A stretch of 43,973 bases of DNA from Planctomycetaceae bacterium (GCA_012719125.1 JAAYAY010000260.1:1-43973); one strand, 5' to 3'. Positions 8,510 to 18,681 are shown, counted from the stretch's first letter. Numbers and translations: made by a program. Notes: generated by a model from the sequence alone, not told the origin.

Positions 8510-9670
8510 CTACTCCGGCACAAATACCACACAAACCGGCGATCCCACCGCTAGCTCACTCCCCGTGGGCTGGAGCAAGCCCGTCTCCTGGTCGACGCGG
8601 AACGCGACCACGTTGTCCGAGTTCTGATGGGCCGCCAACACGAATCGTCCCGACGGATCGGGGGTGAAGTTGCGCGGGGACTTACCTCCCGATGGCGTGT
8701 GGCCCACCGGCGTGAGCTTGCCCGTCTCGGCATCGATTCGAAATGCCGCGATGCTGTCGTGGCCGCGATTCGACCCGTAGAGGAACTTGCCCGACGGATG
8801 GACACGCACCTCGGCCGTCGTGTTCTGGCCGTCGAAGCCTGCAGGCAGCGTGCCGACGGTCTGGATTTCTGCGAGTGCCCCCGTCTCGGCGTCGTAGTCG
8901 AAGGCGGTGATCGTCGACGCCAGTTCGTTGATCACGTAGGCGAAACGCTGGTTGGGATGGAAGGTGAAGTGACGCGGTCCGGAGCCAGGAGCCAACGCCG
9001 CGAAGGCCGGCTGGTTGGGCACGAGCTTCCCGCCGTCGAGCCGGTAGATGAAGATCTTGTCGGCTCCCAGGTCGGCCGCATAGAAGAACCGGCCGGCCGG
9101 ATCGGGATTGATCGAGTGGGCGTGGGGCCCCTTCTGACGCGGGCTGACGCTCGATCCCTCGTGCTGCACGAAGCTCGACATGGGCCCCAGATTGCCGTCT
9201 TCCTGCACCGGGTAACAGGCCACGCTGCCGCCCGAGTAGTTGGCCGCCATGACGAACTTGCCGCAAGGCGTGACCGACACATGGCAGGGGTGCGCCCCCT
9301 TGGTCGTCTGTTGACTGAGCAGCGTGAGGCGGTCCGAAACCGGGTCGCGCCGCAAGGCGCTCACCGCCCCGGCACTCTCGCCGCCGTAATCGGCCACCTC
9401 ACTGACGGCGTAAACGACGGGCTTCGTCGGGTGGAGGGCCAGGAACGACGGGTTCTCCAACTCGCCGGCCAGTTCGAGCGAATGGAGTTTGCCCGACGCG
9501 GTGTCGAGCTGCGCCTGGTAGATCCCCCGGCTGTCGCCTTTGGTGTAAGTGCCGAGATAGAAGGCGATCGAATCATCGCCCACGGCATGGTTGACGGGAA
9601 TCGAAAGTGCAAGGCACGCGATCACAAGCGCAAGGAGCGCGAAGGAGTAGTCGGCAAGAAACGTTGTCAT
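8510..9670 (-). CDS. Exported lactonase-family seven-bladed beta-propeller (6-phosphogluconolactonase-like)
   Basis: A 386-aa protein of the YbhE/Pgl lactonase family (PF10282), whose known members hydrolyse 6-phosphogluconolactone or related lactones. Recognisable blade motifs include FYLGTYTKGDSRGIY, GAHPCHVSVTPCGKFVMAANYSGGS, GSGPRHFTFHPNQRFAYVINEL and HPSGKFLYGSNRGHDSIAAF. The N-terminus carries a hydrophobic signal (FALLALVIACLALSIPV) that cytoplasmic Pgl lacks, so this version is probably exported and may act on another lactone. Length is normal. No other pentose-phosphate gene is nearby. It ends towards the palindrome shared with the YugP-like gene, and lies downstream of the PsiE-like gene. 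No strong Shine-Dalgarno is visible at the ATG. Confidence 0.88.
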   Translation of the reverse strand: MTTFLADYSFALLALVIACLALSIPVNHAVGDDSIAFYLGTYTKGDSRGIYQAQLDTASGKLHSLELAGELENPSFLALHPTKPVVYAVSEVADYGGESAGAVSALRRDPVSDRLTLLSQQTTKGAHPCHVSVTPCGKFVMAANYSGGSVACYPVQEDGNLGPMSSFVQHEGSSVSPRQKGPHAHSINPDPAGRFFYAADLGADKIFIYRLDGGKLVPNQPAFAALAPGSGPRHFTFHPNQRFAYVINELASTITAFDYDAETGALAEIQTVGTLPAGFDGQNTTAEVRVHPSGKFLYGSNRGHDSIAAFRIDAETGKLTPVGHTPSGGKSPRNFTPDPSGRFVLAAHQNSDNVVAFRVDQETGLLQPTGSELAVGSPVCVVFVPE

Positions 9671-9724
9671 GAAGGTGCTCGCTTTTTCAAGAGTGGCCCG
9701 ACCCCGACAGGCCGGAGTCGATTG

Positions 9725-10189
9725 TCAGTCCTTCTTCGAGATGAGCCAGTAGGTGATGCCCAACGACAGCACGACGGCCGCCGTGGCCCAGATGTAGTCG
9801 GGCTGCAAATCCTTGTAGTCGAAGACGATGACCTTCCGCGCTACGGCCATCAGCGCCGTGGCCACCACGAGTTTCACATGGATCACGTCCTCGCGAAGAT
9901 ACAAGGTGATATTGATGAAGATCTCGATGGCGATCAGCACGGCGAGGAACGCTCCGAAGACGGCAAGGATGTCGCTGATGTCGAGCAGGAACACCGGATC
10001 ATCGGCCAGCCGGTTGTACAGCATCCAGACGACGTCGAGCACGCCCCAGAGGATCACGAATACCATCAACACCGCCAGCACGCGCACGGCTTGCCGTATC
10101 GCGGCATGCGATATGCGGATTACCGGATCGTTGTCGAAATCCTCCATTCCGGTCTCTTCGTGCTTCTCATTCGGCTCCTGGGTAACCAT
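9725..10189 (-). CDS. PsiE-family membrane protein
   Basis: A 154-aa membrane protein resembling the phosphate-starvation-inducible PsiE family (PF06146), whose biochemical role is unknown. After an acidic N-terminus come four hydrophobic segments: LAVLMVFVILWGVLDVV, ILAVFGAFLAVLIAIEIF, a shorter one through LVVATALMAVARKVI, and AAVVLSLGITYWLI. The family-typical stretch ITLYLREDVIHVKLVVATALMAVARKV is present. An internal ATG at 10147 would shorten it by 14 residues; neither start has an ideal Shine-Dalgarno. It lies about 200 nt downstream of mrpG on the same strand, a gap with no gene, so it may be read with the Mrp operon or separately. Confidence 0.82.
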   Translation of the reverse strand: MVTQEPNEKHEETGMEDFDNDPVIRISHAAIRQAVRVLAVLMVFVILWGVLDVVWMLYNRLADDPVFLLDISDILAVFGAFLAVLIAIEIFINITLYLREDVIHVKLVVATALMAVARKVIVFDYKDLQPDYIWATAAVVLSLGITYWLISKKD

Positions 10190-10386
10190 GTTCTTTCTCG
10201 CAAGCTATTGCCTGAGGGTCGTCGAAACCGAGTCGTCGCGCGGAAGCGTCCTATGCTTCTGCCAGAACCTCATAATAAGGTGCCTGGGAAGAAACTGCCA
10301 GTCCATGCGGTCGGTCGGGGGACCGCTGGTTCGCCGGGCAAGCCAGCGCCGGTGCCGGCGGCCGCGACACGGTCGGAACGTCCCGG

Positions 10387-10797
10387 TCACGCACCCGGCG
10401 TCCGGCCGTCACGGCTCGCGGGGTGCCCGTCTTCCCGGTTTGCGATTTCGTCCGGCGATTCCGAAGGAGTCGGTTCGCGGCGGCCCTGCAACTCGTCGAA
10501 GACGGTGCGGTCCCACATGGACACGCCGACGACGTAGGCTGCCCGGCCGATCATGTGGGCGGCGATCGGAGCGGTAAGAAAGATGAAGACCACCGCGGCG
10601 ATCGCCCGAGTGCTTACGCCCATCTGCGCAAAATGCACGGCCACGGCGGTGAGAATGCAGGCGAGGCCCAGCGTGCTGGCCTTGGTCGAGGTGCCCAATC
10701 GCATGTAGAGATCGGGCATGCGAAGTATGCCGACGCCGGCCAACAGCATGAGAAGACTGCCGATCAAGAGCAGCACGGCGACGAGGACTTCAGTCAT
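10387..10797 (-). CDS. mrpG: Na+/H+ antiporter subunit G (MrpG/MnhG)
   Basis: A 136-aa small membrane subunit of the Mrp (Mnh/Sha) cation/proton antiporter. Start ATG at 10797 overlaps the end of mrpF by 8 nt; the longer upstream reading is the mrpF sequence in another frame. Three hydrophobic segments are visible, with the family core GVGILRMPDLYMRLGTSTKASTLG and FLTAPIAAHMIGRAAY. A hydrophilic tail of about 35 residues (rich in Pro, Glu, Asp and Arg) extends beyond the usual end. It is the last gene of the complete mrpABCDEFG operon. Confidence 0.93.
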   Translation of the reverse strand: MTEVLVAVLLLIGSLLMLLAGVGILRMPDLYMRLGTSTKASTLGLACILTAVAVHFAQMGVSTRAIAAVVFIFLTAPIAAHMIGRAAYVVGVSMWDRTVFDELQGRREPTPSESPDEIANREDGHPASRDGRTPGA

Positions 10798-11080
10798 CGC
10801 GACCGCTCCTTTCCACGTAACGCGCAAACGCCACCGTCCCCAGAAACGCCACGAGGGCCAGGACGAGAGCGGCGTCGAACAGCACCGGCTGATCCGCGGC
10901 AATGCACTGTACCGCCACCGCAGCCACAACCAGCACCGCCACCAGATCGAGCGCCACGACGCGATCGGGAACGCTCGGTCCGCGGATCAGCCGAAGAAAC
11001 GCCAGCAGGAAGGCGGCCGTTAGCATCAACGCTGCCGCCAACAGGGCTGCCTGGAGGATCGTGGATTCGTACCCGTTCAT
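10790..11080 (-). CDS. mrpF: Na+/H+ antiporter subunit F (MrpF/MnhF)
   Basis: A 96-aa, three-helix subunit of the Mrp complex. The ATG at 11080 overlaps the mrpE stop in an ATGA arrangement, and the gene runs 8 nt into mrpG. Family landmarks are FLRLIRGPSVPDRVVALDLVAVL, after the first helix, and DAALVLALVAFLGTVAFARYVE in the last helix. The Pro-Asp-Arg turn and the Asp in the second helix are conserved in MrpF. Length is normal. It belongs to the translationally coupled mrp operon. Confidence 0.93.
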   Translation of the reverse strand: MNGYESTILQAALLAAALMLTAAFLLAFLRLIRGPSVPDRVVALDLVAVLVVAAVAVQCIAADQPVLFDAALVLALVAFLGTVAFARYVERSGRDD

Positions 11081-11550
11081 CGAAGCACCTCCAGGACACG
11101 CCGTTCGTAGCCGTCTTTGATTTGCCGCCGTGCGACGTCCGCGTCTTCGATGTACATCATGTGGACGTAGAGAAAACGCCGGTCCGCCGAAACGTCGAGA
11201 CTCAAGGTTCCGGGCGTCAGGGTCAGCAGATTGGCCAAAAGCGTGATCTCGGCGTCGGTTTCCGCATCCAACGGAACGGCGACGATTCCCGGTCGCATGT
11301 AATGATGGGGCGTCACGACGTCGTAGGCTACGCGGAGGTTCGACAGCAGTAGTTCCCAGAGGAAGAACGCGGCCAGGCCGACGGCCTGACGCAGCTTGAC
11401 GAAGTAACGCTCCGAACCGCCCTCGCGCCGAACGAACGACAGCACGAGAGCCCCCAACGCGAAGCCGACGGCCAGGTTGAAGACCGTGAGCTGCCCTGCC
11501 AGCGAGGCCCAGAGCATCGCCAGGAATATGTTCCACAGGAACGCCCTCAT
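11077..11550 (-). CDS. mrpE: Na+/H+ antiporter subunit E (MrpE/MnhE)
   Basis: A 157-aa subunit of the Mrp antiporter. The ATG at 11550 overlaps the mrpD stop (ATGA), and the gene's own stop overlaps the mrpF start in the same way. Two or three N-terminal helices ([48 protein letters not shown]) precede a cytoplasmic domain holding the signature [17 protein letters not shown] and a Tyr-Val-His strand. Length is typical. The upstream reading in this frame is a shadow of mrpD. Confidence 0.93.
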   Translation of the reverse strand: MRAFLWNIFLAMLWASLAGQLTVFNLAVGFALGALVLSFVRREGGSERYFVKLRQAVGLAAFFLWELLLSNLRVAYDVVTPHHYMRPGIVAVPLDAETDAEITLLANLLTLTPGTLSLDVSADRRFLYVHMMYIEDADVARRQIKDGYERRVLEVLR

Positions 11551-13067
11551 TTCAGGTCTCCCAGCACGGCGCGCAAGTACTCGGTCGGGTCGTGAAGCTG
11601 TTCGGCCGCCCGAACCGACAGATCGAAGAACGGCCCGGCTCCCAGGCCGAGAATCACTGCCGCCGCCGCCAGGACAATGACGGGCGCCAGCAGCAGGCCG
11701 TAGCGGCCGGGCGAGATCGCGGAATCTCCGGCGCCGTTGCCGCCCGGGGCCGGCTTCCAAAACGCCCCGGTCCAGATCTTCGTCATCGAGAGCAGCGTGA
11801 GCAGGCTGACCGCCAATGCGACGGCAACGATCTCGTACTGCTGAAGCCGCAAACCGGCCTGAATGAGCGACAACTTGGCGAAGAAGCCCGACAGGGGCGG
11901 CAGCCCTGCCAGCGACAGGGCCGAGATCAGGAACAGGAAGGCCAGGCCCGGACGGTCGGAATAGAGGCCGCCCAGGTTCGGCAATTCGTAAGTTCCACGC
12001 AGCCGGGCGGCAATCCCACTCACCAGGAAAAGGTTCGTCTTCGCGACGATATTGTGGACGATATAGAAGATCGTGGCGGCAAGCGCCAGGACTGCGGCCG
12101 GGCCGTCGGAAGCCAGGCCGAACAACGCCAGGCCCATGACCATGTATCCGATCTGGCTGATGATGTGGAAAGACAGGAGTCGCCGGACCTCGTTCTGCGC
12201 GATCGCGCCCAGAACGCCGGTGACCATCGTCAGGGCGGAGATCGCCAGGAGGAGGTTGAAGGTCCAGGCATCTTCGGCAAACAACAGCGTGAACATGCGG
12301 ACCAAGGCGTACACTCCTACCTTGGTCAGCAGGGCGGCGAAAAGGGCCGAAACGGCGACCGGCGGCGTGTGATACGAGGCGGGCAGCCAGAAGAACAGCG
12401 GGAAGATTGCGGCCTTGATGCCGAACGCCACCAGAAACAGCATCGCCGGCAGCAGGGCAATCCCTCGCGGCAGGCCTTGGATCTTGGCGTGCAAGTCGGC
12501 CAGATTCAGCGTGCCGGTTGCCCCGTAGACGATCGCCACCGCGGTCAGAAACAATGCGGAAGAAATCAGGTTGAGGGTCACATACTTGATGGCGCCTTCG
12601 AGTTGGGCCCGCTCGCCGCCGAGGCTCAGCAATACGAACGAGGCGATGAGCATGACCTCGAACCAGACGTACAGGTTGAACAGGTCGCCCGTCAGGAAGG
12701 CGCCGCACACGCCGGCCAGAAGAATGTGCAGGAGCGGATAATAGCCGAATTGCTCCCGCCGGGCGTCGATGCTGCCGCAGGAATAGACCGCGATCAGGAG
12801 CCCCATGAATCCCGCCACGAGCACCATGATCGCGGCAAACAGATCGGCCACCAAAGTGATTCCATAGGGAGCCGGCCAACTGCCGATCTGGACCGCTTGG
12901 ATTCCATGGGAACGCACGTGGAGCAGGAGCGCAGCCCCCGCCACGAAGAGCGCCGATGTGCCGAGGAGGCCGAGCCGGCGCTGGACCGGGCCCCTCCGCC
13001 AGGCGAGCAACGAAACGGCCGCCGCCGACAAGGGGATCAGGATGGGGAGCAGGAGCAAGAAGTTCAT
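11547..13067 (-). CDS. mrpD: Na+/H+ antiporter subunit D (MrpD/MnhD)
   Basis: A 506-aa polytopic subunit homologous to the NuoL/M/N proton-pumping subunits of respiratory complex I. About 14 helices are apparent. Key elements are the conserved Glu in the helix [18 protein letters not shown], the Lys in [18 protein letters not shown], and the broken-helix Lys region [17 protein letters not shown], which form the proton path in this family. ATGA overlaps link it to mrpC upstream and mrpE downstream. Length and N-terminus are normal. Confidence 0.95.
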   Translation of the reverse strand: MNFLLLLPILIPLSAAAVSLLAWRRGPVQRRLGLLGTSALFVAGAALLLHVRSHGIQAVQIGSWPAPYGITLVADLFAAIMVLVAGFMGLLIAVYSCGSIDARREQFGYYPLLHILLAGVCGAFLTGDLFNLYVWFEVMLIASFVLLSLGGERAQLEGAIKYVTLNLISSALFLTAVAIVYGATGTLNLADLHAKIQGLPRGIALLPAMLFLVAFGIKAAIFPLFFWLPASYHTPPVAVSALFAALLTKVGVYALVRMFTLLFAEDAWTFNLLLAISALTMVTGVLGAIAQNEVRRLLSFHIISQIGYMVMGLALFGLASDGPAAVLALAATIFYIVHNIVAKTNLFLVSGIAARLRGTYELPNLGGLYSDRPGLAFLFLISALSLAGLPPLSGFFAKLSLIQAGLRLQQYEIVAVALAVSLLTLLSMTKIWTGAFWKPAPGGNGAGDSAISPGRYGLLLAPVIVLAAAAVILGLGAGPFFDLSVRAAEQLHDPTEYLRAVLGDLK

Positions 13068-13411
13068 GTGTCGGTCGTCTTCATCCTGTCCAGGTCGTCG
13101 CTGCCGACGGCCTGATAGGTCCGCTGCAGCAGCACCACCGCAAACGCCGTAACTCCGAAACTGATCACGATCGCGGTCAGAATCAGCGCTTGCGGCAACG
13201 GATCGGCAAACGGCGGCGCGGGCACCAGGTCTCCCTCGGCAATGATCGGAGCGCGGGTGCGGGTGAGTCCGCCGATCGTGAAGATCAGCAGATTGGCGCC
13301 GTGCGACAGCAGTGCCAGGCCAATCACCAGTTTCACCAGGCTTCGCCGCAGCATCAGATAGACCGCCGAGGCGTAAAGCCCGCCGATGACAAAGGCTAGC
13401 AGTGTTTCCAT
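13064..13411 (-). CDS. mrpC: Na+/H+ antiporter subunit C (MrpC/MnhC, NuoK-like)
   Basis: A 115-aa, three-helix subunit related to NuoK of complex I. Start ATG at 13411 lies 1 nt after the mrpB stop; a longer in-frame reading would run into mrpB and was dropped. Helices are [35 protein letters not shown] and [21 protein letters not shown], with the family motif [14 protein letters not shown]. The gene overlaps mrpD by 4 nt. Length is normal for MrpC. Confidence 0.93.
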   Translation of the reverse strand: METLLAFVIGGLYASAVYLMLRRSLVKLVIGLALLSHGANLLIFTIGGLTRTRAPIIAEGDLVPAPPFADPLPQALILTAIVISFGVTAFAVVLLQRTYQAVGSDDLDRMKTTDT

Positions 13412-13412
13412 G

Positions 13413-13826
13413 TCATTGCTCGAGCAGGGACAAAATGATCGTGAGTACCGTACCCAGGACGACCAGGTACACGCCGACATCGAACACCAAGGGTGTGCCG
13501 ACGTGGATCTCTCCCATGCCGGGCAGAACCAGCGAGACCCACTGCCCCGTCATGAAAGGCTGGCCGCCGAAAAAGGAGAGCAGGCCGCTTGCCAGGGCCA
13601 GCAACAGCCCTGCGCCGATCAGCATGCGAGGATCGGTCCGGAGCAGGTGCGCGGCGTCTCGGACGCCGGAGGCGAGGGCGTAGAGAATCACCGACGACGA
13701 CGCCACCAGGCCGCCCACAAACCCGCCTCCGGGTTCGTGATGGCCTCGCAACACGAGAAAGACGGAGAACAGCAGCATGAGCGGAAGCAGGTAGCGAGCG
13801 GCCGTTCGGAGAATGACTGTCGTCAT
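13413..13826 (-). CDS. mrpB: Na+/H+ antiporter subunit B (MrpB/MnhB)
   Basis: A 137-aa subunit of the Mrp antiporter with four helices. The ATG at 13826 overlaps the mrpA stop. Family landmarks are [19 protein letters not shown] near the N-terminus and [18 protein letters not shown] at the C-terminus. Because MrpB is a separate gene and MrpA is long, the operon is of the seven-gene group 1 layout, not the type with fused subunits. The coding length is normal and the stop is immediately followed by mrpC. Confidence 0.93.
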   Translation of the reverse strand: MTTVILRTAARYLLPLMLLFSVFLVLRGHHEPGGGFVGGLVASSSVILYALASGVRDAAHLLRTDPRMLIGAGLLLALASGLLSFFGGQPFMTGQWVSLVLPGMGEIHVGTPLVFDVGVYLVVLGTVLTIILSLLEQ

Positions 13827-16141
13827 GCCGCGTCCTCCCGGTTCTTCGGCCTGAGCTTCAGCAGGGCATGGACGCCGACGGCGGCCACTGCCAGGACTGT
13901 GATTTCCCCCAGCGTATCCAGAGCCCGGAAGTCGACCAGGATCACGTTGACGATATTCCGCCCGTGGGCCTCGGCGAAGCTCCGCTCGGCGTAGTATCGC
14001 GAGACCGACTCGTACGCCGGGCCGTGAACCGCCGCCAACACCAGGGCCGTCACCGTGGCGCCCGTGACGAGAGCGAATGCCGCATCCCGGATGCGCACCC
14101 AGCGGCTGGAAAGGACGGCATAGCGAGGCAGCCGGTAGAGCACGAGCACCAGCAGGATCACGGTCAGGGTCTCGATCGCAAACTGCGTCATCGCCAGGTC
14201 CGGTGCACCGTACAGAATGAAGACCAGGGCCACGCCGTAGCCCACGACGCCCAACGCGGCCACGGCGGCCAACCGGGTGCTGGAACGCACGGCGGCCAGC
14301 GCCGCGAGCAGCAACAACCCGGCCAGGGCCGCCTCATGGAAGCGGATCTCCGGGCCCAACAGCCGCGCCGGCAACTCGACCGAGCCGATCAGCACGTATC
14401 CGCTCAAGCCGACGGTTGCGGCAAAAATCACCAGAAGATAGTGCCGCAGGTAACCGGTCTGCAGCAGGCGAGTCTGCGCCAAAGCGAAACGGTTTAGGCC
14501 GCCGAGTGCCAGATCGTACCACCACGCGGGACCATGCCTCAGCAGGACTTCCAGCCGCCGGTTCATCTGCAGTATCCGGCCCCGGTTCGCATAGACGAGC
14601 AAGCCCAGGAGGATCGATCCGCCGCTCAGGGCAAGTGCCGGTGTCAGCCCGTGCCAAAGGGCCAATTTCAGCGGCTGGTGGCCCGTTCGCTCGCCGAGAA
14701 TGGCCGTTGCTGCGGGCGACACAATCCAGGCTGCCGCGTAGGAGGCGAACAGCCCCAGCGCCAGTCCGACGGCCGAGGCGAGCAACGGCCCTAGCCACAG
14801 GCTCAGCGGCGCCTCGTGAGGCTGTTTGGGCGTGGGAAGGGAGCTCCCGAAGAATACCCGGAATCCCGCCATGCAGGCCACGGCCACGAAAACCGCGCCC
14901 GCCAGTACCACGACCGGCAGAAGAAACCAGCGACCTCCCGACTCGAGCGAAGCCTCCAGAAGCATCTCTTTTCCGAGGAAACCGAAGAACGGCGCAATCC
15001 CCGCCATGGAGAGAGCCGCCAAGACCGCGGCCGCCGCCGTAACCGGCATGGCACGCCACAGTCCGCCCAGGCGGTCCACGTCGCGCGAGCCGGTCTCATG
15101 ATCCACGGCGCCGGCCACCATGAACAGCGCGCCCTTATAGAGAGCGTGCGCAAGCAGAAAAACCATGGCCGCCTGAGCGGCAAGCACGCTTCCCATGCCC
15201 AACAGCATGACCAGAACCCCCAGGGCACTGACCGTGGAGTAGGCCAGAATGCGTTTCAGGTCGGTGCCGCAGAGGGCCAGGTAGGCGCCGCAGACCATCG
15301 TTGCCGTGCCGCCAAGCGTGACCAGATACCACCAGGCGTCGGTCCCGGCCATGGCCGGGCTGAGCCGCGCAAGCAGGTAAACGCCCGCCTTCACCATGGT
15401 TGCCGAATGAAGATAAGCACTCACGGGCGCCGGCGCCTCCATGGCCGACGGCAGCCAGAAGTGAAACGGAAACTGCGCCGACTTAGTGAAGGCGCCCAGC
15501 AAGATGAGAAGCAGAATCGGCAGATACAAGGCGTGGCTCCGGACGTCTCCGCCCCGGCTTGCCAATTCCGAGAGTTCCATCGTGCCTGCGGCCTCGCCCA
15601 GCATCAACAGCCCGGCCAACAGGGCCAACCCCCCGCCGCCGGTCACCAGAAGCGCCTGCCAGGCCGCCTTCCGCGATTCCTCACGCTCGTGGTCGAATCC
15701 GATGAGCAGATACGACGTCAGACTGGTCAGTTCCCAGAACACGAAAAGCGTGAGCATGTTGTCGGCCAGGACGACCCCCAGCATCGACGCCATGAAGAAC
15801 AGCAGGAAGCCGTAGAATCGCCCCAAGTGCCTGTGGCCTGACAAATACCCCCCCGCATAGATGGCAACCAGGGCGCCGATGCCGCTGACGAGCAGCGCGA
15901 ACAACAGGCCCAGCCCGTCGAGGTGAAGGGAGAATTCGACCCTCAACGCCGGCGCCCACGCATACGACGTCCGAAACGTCTCGCCTGCCCCAACCGGTTG
16001 GATATAGCTTCCGAAATACGCCGTCAGAGCGGCGGGCACCAGCGCCACGGTCCGTCCCGTGCCGTAACGCCCAAACCGAGGGAGAAACGGGACGACCACG
16101 GCCGCCAAAAATCCGGAAAGGACCGCGAACGTCATTCCCAC
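13823..16141 (-). CDS. mrpA: Na+/H+ antiporter subunit A (MrpA/MnhA)
   Basis: A 772-aa subunit, the largest of the Mrp complex: an NuoL-like N-terminal two thirds plus a C-terminal part related to NuoJ/MrpB. GTG at 16141 is preferred because AAGG lies 7 nt upstream; an in-frame ATG two codons later is possible. Conserved features are the Glu in [18 protein letters not shown], the stretch [39 protein letters not shown] (Lys and His in the proton path), and a C-terminal [25 protein letters not shown] typical of MrpA. This is the first gene of the operon; 129 nt separate it from the Usp-TPR gene. The operon supports Na+ export and pH homeostasis. Confidence 0.95.
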   Translation of the reverse strand: MGMTFAVLSGFLAAVVVPFLPRFGRYGTGRTVALVPAALTAYFGSYIQPVGAGETFRTSYAWAPALRVEFSLHLDGLGLLFALLVSGIGALVAIYAGGYLSGHRHLGRFYGFLLFFMASMLGVVLADNMLTLFVFWELTSLTSYLLIGFDHEREESRKAAWQALLVTGGGGLALLAGLLMLGEAAGTMELSELASRGGDVRSHALYLPILLLILLGAFTKSAQFPFHFWLPSAMEAPAPVSAYLHSATMVKAGVYLLARLSPAMAGTDAWWYLVTLGGTATMVCGAYLALCGTDLKRILAYSTVSALGVLVMLLGMGSVLAAQAAMVFLLAHALYKGALFMVAGAVDHETGSRDVDRLGGLWRAMPVTAAAAVLAALSMAGIAPFFGFLGKEMLLEASLESGGRWFLLPVVVLAGAVFVAVACMAGFRVFFGSSLPTPKQPHEAPLSLWLGPLLASAVGLALGLFASYAAAWIVSPAATAILGERTGHQPLKLALWHGLTPALALSGGSILLGLLVYANRGRILQMNRRLEVLLRHGPAWWYDLALGGLNRFALAQTRLLQTGYLRHYLLVIFAATVGLSGYVLIGSVELPARLLGPEIRFHEAALAGLLLLAALAAVRSSTRLAAVAALGVVGYGVALVFILYGAPDLAMTQFAIETLTVILLVLVLYRLPRYAVLSSRWVRIRDAAFALVTGATVTALVLAAVHGPAYESVSRYYAERSFAEAHGRNIVNVILVDFRALDTLGEITVLAVAAVGVHALLKLRPKNREDAA

Positions 16142-16270
16142 GGTTCCACCTTGAACGATGACCAGGTTTGATCGAGCGACACATACCGAGTCCTCTGCCG
16201 AAACACGCAGATGATTCTATCTTCGACCGTCGCCGGTTCAAGGGCCGGGGAGAGGGGTTGCCGCACCGCT

Positions 16271-17503
16271 TCAGACGTCGTCGGTTTCCTCGAGGCTCCT
16301 GAGACCGTGCGGGAGCCGGTGCCGTCCGCCTTCCCATTTCCAGAAGGGGTCACCGAGCAAGGGATGCTTCGCCCGGATATCAGCTTCAACGGCTCGCCAG
16401 GAAAGCTCCTCCTGAACGCTCTCCGCCGTTGCCAGGCACTCTTTCTTCCGGCCTTCCTCTCCCAGACGCTCGTAAACGCTGGCCAGCGCCTTCCAGGCCG
16501 GAACGAACAACCTGTTCGTGTTCACGCAGTGCCTGAATTGCCGTCTGGCCTCTTCGGGAAACCCCTGGTCGAGCAACGCGCACCCCTGGTTGTAGTGCGT
16601 TTCGACGTCCGCCTGTTCTTCGTCGATTCGGAGACGGACGGCGTCTTCGTCCATCATGGTAATCATCGAACAGCCGACGCGGGCGGCGACCTTATCGGTC
16701 ACGCCGCCTGCAATCATCCGCCACAGACCGGTGCGACCCGCCGAACCCATGATGAGCAGATCGCTGCCGCGCCTCCGGATCAACTCGACAATTTGTTCCG
16801 CCGGCTCGCCGGAAAGGAGCAGCTTGTCCCAGCGGACCCGGTGAAAATCGAATTGCTGCAGGAACCGATCGAACCGATCGGTTTCCCGGTCGATGCGTTC
16901 GTTCTCCGCGGTTTCGTCCGGGCCGGATAGCACCGTCCATCCGGGCGACGGCGGAATCACGGTCACGATGGTGAGACTCGCTTCCATTTGGCGGGCCAGA
17001 TGGACGGCGTTGCGCAACGCCCGTTTCGATACCGCCGAAAAGTCGACCGGGCAGACGATCGACCGAGGCTGTGGGAGACCGGGCCTCACCAGCCAGACCG
17101 GCTTCGGGCATCGGCGCCGCACCTCGTCCGCCGTCGGCCCCAATCCCTGCCTCGCCTTTTCGGGACAGCTTGCGGCGCCGAGCATGACGACGTTCACGTC
17201 ATGCTCCTTGGCACGGGCAACGATCTCCTGCGACGGCACGCCCTGGTCCACCAGCGCGTCGCGCACGGTTCCTCCTTGCGTCTCGATCGTCTTGCAGCAC
17301 TGTTCGAGACGCGCCGACGCGCCCGCACAAGCCATGTCCAGGAGTCGCCCCCGGGGCTCGCTGCTCGCATCGAAAGGCGGCAGTACGTTCTGAAGGATGA
17401 TTTCGGAACGGAACGTGCGCGAAATCGCCGCGGCCGACCGGAGAAGGTCGCCGGTGCCGCCGGAAAAGTCCACCGGCACGAGAAGTGCTTCCAACAGTCG
17501 CAT
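16271..17503 (-). CDS. Tandem universal stress protein with C-terminal TPR-like extension
   Basis: A 410-aa cytoplasmic protein made of two Usp domains (about 5-140 and 146-285) plus a C-terminal helical stretch. The second Usp domain keeps the ATP-binding pattern GSAGRTGLWRMIAGGVTDKV; the first (LGAASCPEKARQGL) has lost the GxxG element, so only one nucleotide site is likely. Residues about 300-365 (ETHYNQGCALLDQGFPEEARRQFRHCV and AWKALASVYERLGEEGRKKECL) read as two TPR-like units. The ATG at 17503 was preferred over upstream in-frame codons because the Usp fold (LLVPVDFS) begins right after it. It lies upstream of mrpA on the same strand. Confidence 0.87.
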   Translation of the reverse strand: MRLLEALLVPVDFSGGTGDLLRSAAAISRTFRSEIILQNVLPPFDASSEPRGRLLDMACAGASARLEQCCKTIETQGGTVRDALVDQGVPSQEIVARAKEHDVNVVMLGAASCPEKARQGLGPTADEVRRRCPKPVWLVRPGLPQPRSIVCPVDFSAVSKRALRNAVHLARQMEASLTIVTVIPPSPGWTVLSGPDETAENERIDRETDRFDRFLQQFDFHRVRWDKLLLSGEPAEQIVELIRRRGSDLLIMGSAGRTGLWRMIAGGVTDKVAARVGCSMITMMDEDAVRLRIDEEQADVETHYNQGCALLDQGFPEEARRQFRHCVNTNRLFVPAWKALASVYERLGEEGRKKECLATAESVQEELSWRAVEADIRAKHPLLGDPFWKWEGGRHRLPHGLRSLEETDDV

Positions 17504-17605
17504 GGTATCACCCGCTCTCTTGCTCTGGGTTAGGGTGCGATCGCGTCCCGGCGATCGGGGGCAATCCGAATCTCGGACGACACACTCCATGCGGTCGTCT
17601 TTTGA

Positions 17606-18019
17606 CTAGAGATCGTAGTCTTCGGAACGCTCCGGTTGGTAACGGATGCGTTCGATCCGAATCCGCCGCCTTCCCGACGGTACGTCCACCTCGGCGACGT
17701 CGCCCACCCGGCACCCGAGAACGGCTGTCCCGATGGGTGCCAACACGGAGATGCGATTGAGCGAAACGTCGGCCCGTTCCGGGTAGACGATAGTGTAGAC
17801 CTCCTTCTCGCCGGTGTCTTCGTCGCGCATCACGACCGTGGCGTTCATCGTCACTACGTCGTGCGGCACCTCGGTCGGATCGATCCCTTGTGCTTCTTCG
17901 ATGACCGCCTCCAAGGCATTGAGGTGCTCTCGCCGCTCGGTGCCGTACGCGTGCATGGTTTCCAGCATGGTTCCCAATCGACGTCGATCGTTGTGGGTGA
18001 CAAGAATAGTCTGGGTCAT
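17606..18019 (-). CDS. rnk: Rnk/GreA-GreB-like C-terminal domain regulator
   Basis: A 137-aa protein of the Rnk (regulator of nucleoside diphosphate kinase) type, with a helical N-terminal part and a GreA/GreB C-terminal FKBP-like domain. The ATG at 18019 has an excellent AAGGAGAT upstream. The N-terminus (ILVTHNDRRRLGTMLE) and the C-terminal stretch NRISVLAPIGTAVLGCRVGDVAEVDVPSG match the Rnk/GreA_GreB_C pattern. The long Gre coiled coil with its acidic tip is absent, so it would bind RNA polymerase without stimulating transcript cleavage; that is family knowledge. It precedes the Usp-TPR gene by about 100 nt on the same strand, so the two may form a stress operon. Confidence 0.85.
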   Translation of the reverse strand: MTQTILVTHNDRRRLGTMLETMHAYGTERREHLNALEAVIEEAQGIDPTEVPHDVVTMNATVVMRDEDTGEKEVYTIVYPERADVSLNRISVLAPIGTAVLGCRVGDVAEVDVPSGRRRIRIERIRYQPERSEDYDL

Positions 18020-18222
18020 GTCGTATCTCCTTGATGAGTTGGTGGGGCGTTAACATCGAGTTCTGGCCGCCGCCCGTTTGCCATGAAACGTCTGAGTTGC
18101 CGGCCTCGGCGCAGCGGCGAGCCGTCCGAGGAGAGCCGGATCATCCGGGGGGCGCGAAGGTGCCTGACGCGGCTTGCGCAGAAGCCGCGCAAGTTCCGAG
18201 AAGAACGTTGAGACGCCGACGA

Positions 18223-18681
18223 CTAGATCAGCAGTCGGCGCAGAAAGACGACGGACTCGGCCGCCGACCGGCCCATAGGCCAGGAAACTCCAACGATGGT
18301 GTTATGAAGTTGTCTGAAGCCCGCCGATAACCGGGCGGGAACTGGAGCGTGGCTGGACGAGGCAGTCCGGCGAGTGCAGCCCGGCTTGCTCAGATACCAA
18401 GAACCCGTGCTCTTCCTCGCGTGCGCAACGAAATCGCCCGAACCTCGATGCTGGGCCGAGGCGTCGCAACCGGCCGATCCGGTGGATGTCGCGTTGGCTT
18501 CGCCCGACAAGCTGCAAACACCCAACCGTTGCAGCGACGAGCCGGAATTCAACGCGGCTTTCGCGCCGCCCGGTCGACTTGCCGCGACGGAAGCAGCCAA
18601 AACGATCAGCGCAGCCGCAACCGTCGGCAGAACCGACCGCCGCCGCGGACAACGCGTTTTGATTCGCCTGGCTGATCGCAT
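18223..18681 (-). CDS. Doubtful small secreted protein
   Basis: A possible 152-aa protein whose ATG at 18681 begins an Arg-rich N-terminus followed by a hydrophobic core (VLPTVAAALIVLAASVAAS), so it could be a signal peptide. The remainder is Ser/Gly/Ala/Arg-rich with no recognisable domain, and comparable open frames exist on both strands here. No clear Shine-Dalgarno is present. It is listed only because nothing else explains the roughly 950-base stretch between the rnk-like gene and the next membrane-protein gene. It may equally be non-coding. Confidence 0.25.
   Translation of the reverse strand: MRSARRIKTRCPRRRSVLPTVAAALIVLAASVAASRPGGAKAALNSGSSLQRLGVCSLSGEANATSTGSAGCDASAQHRGSGDFVAHARKSTGSWYLSKPGCTRRTASSSHAPVPARLSAGFRQLHNTIVGVSWPMGRSAAESVVFLRRLLI

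Noticed and set aside
11592-13115. Plus-strand frame of 507 codons across the Mrp operon
   Set aside because: Gln/Arg/Gly-rich antisense shadow of mrpD and mrpE.
18083-18211. Basic 42-codon plus-strand frame
   Set aside because: No Shine-Dalgarno and no family likeness; short enough to arise by chance in high-GC DNA.
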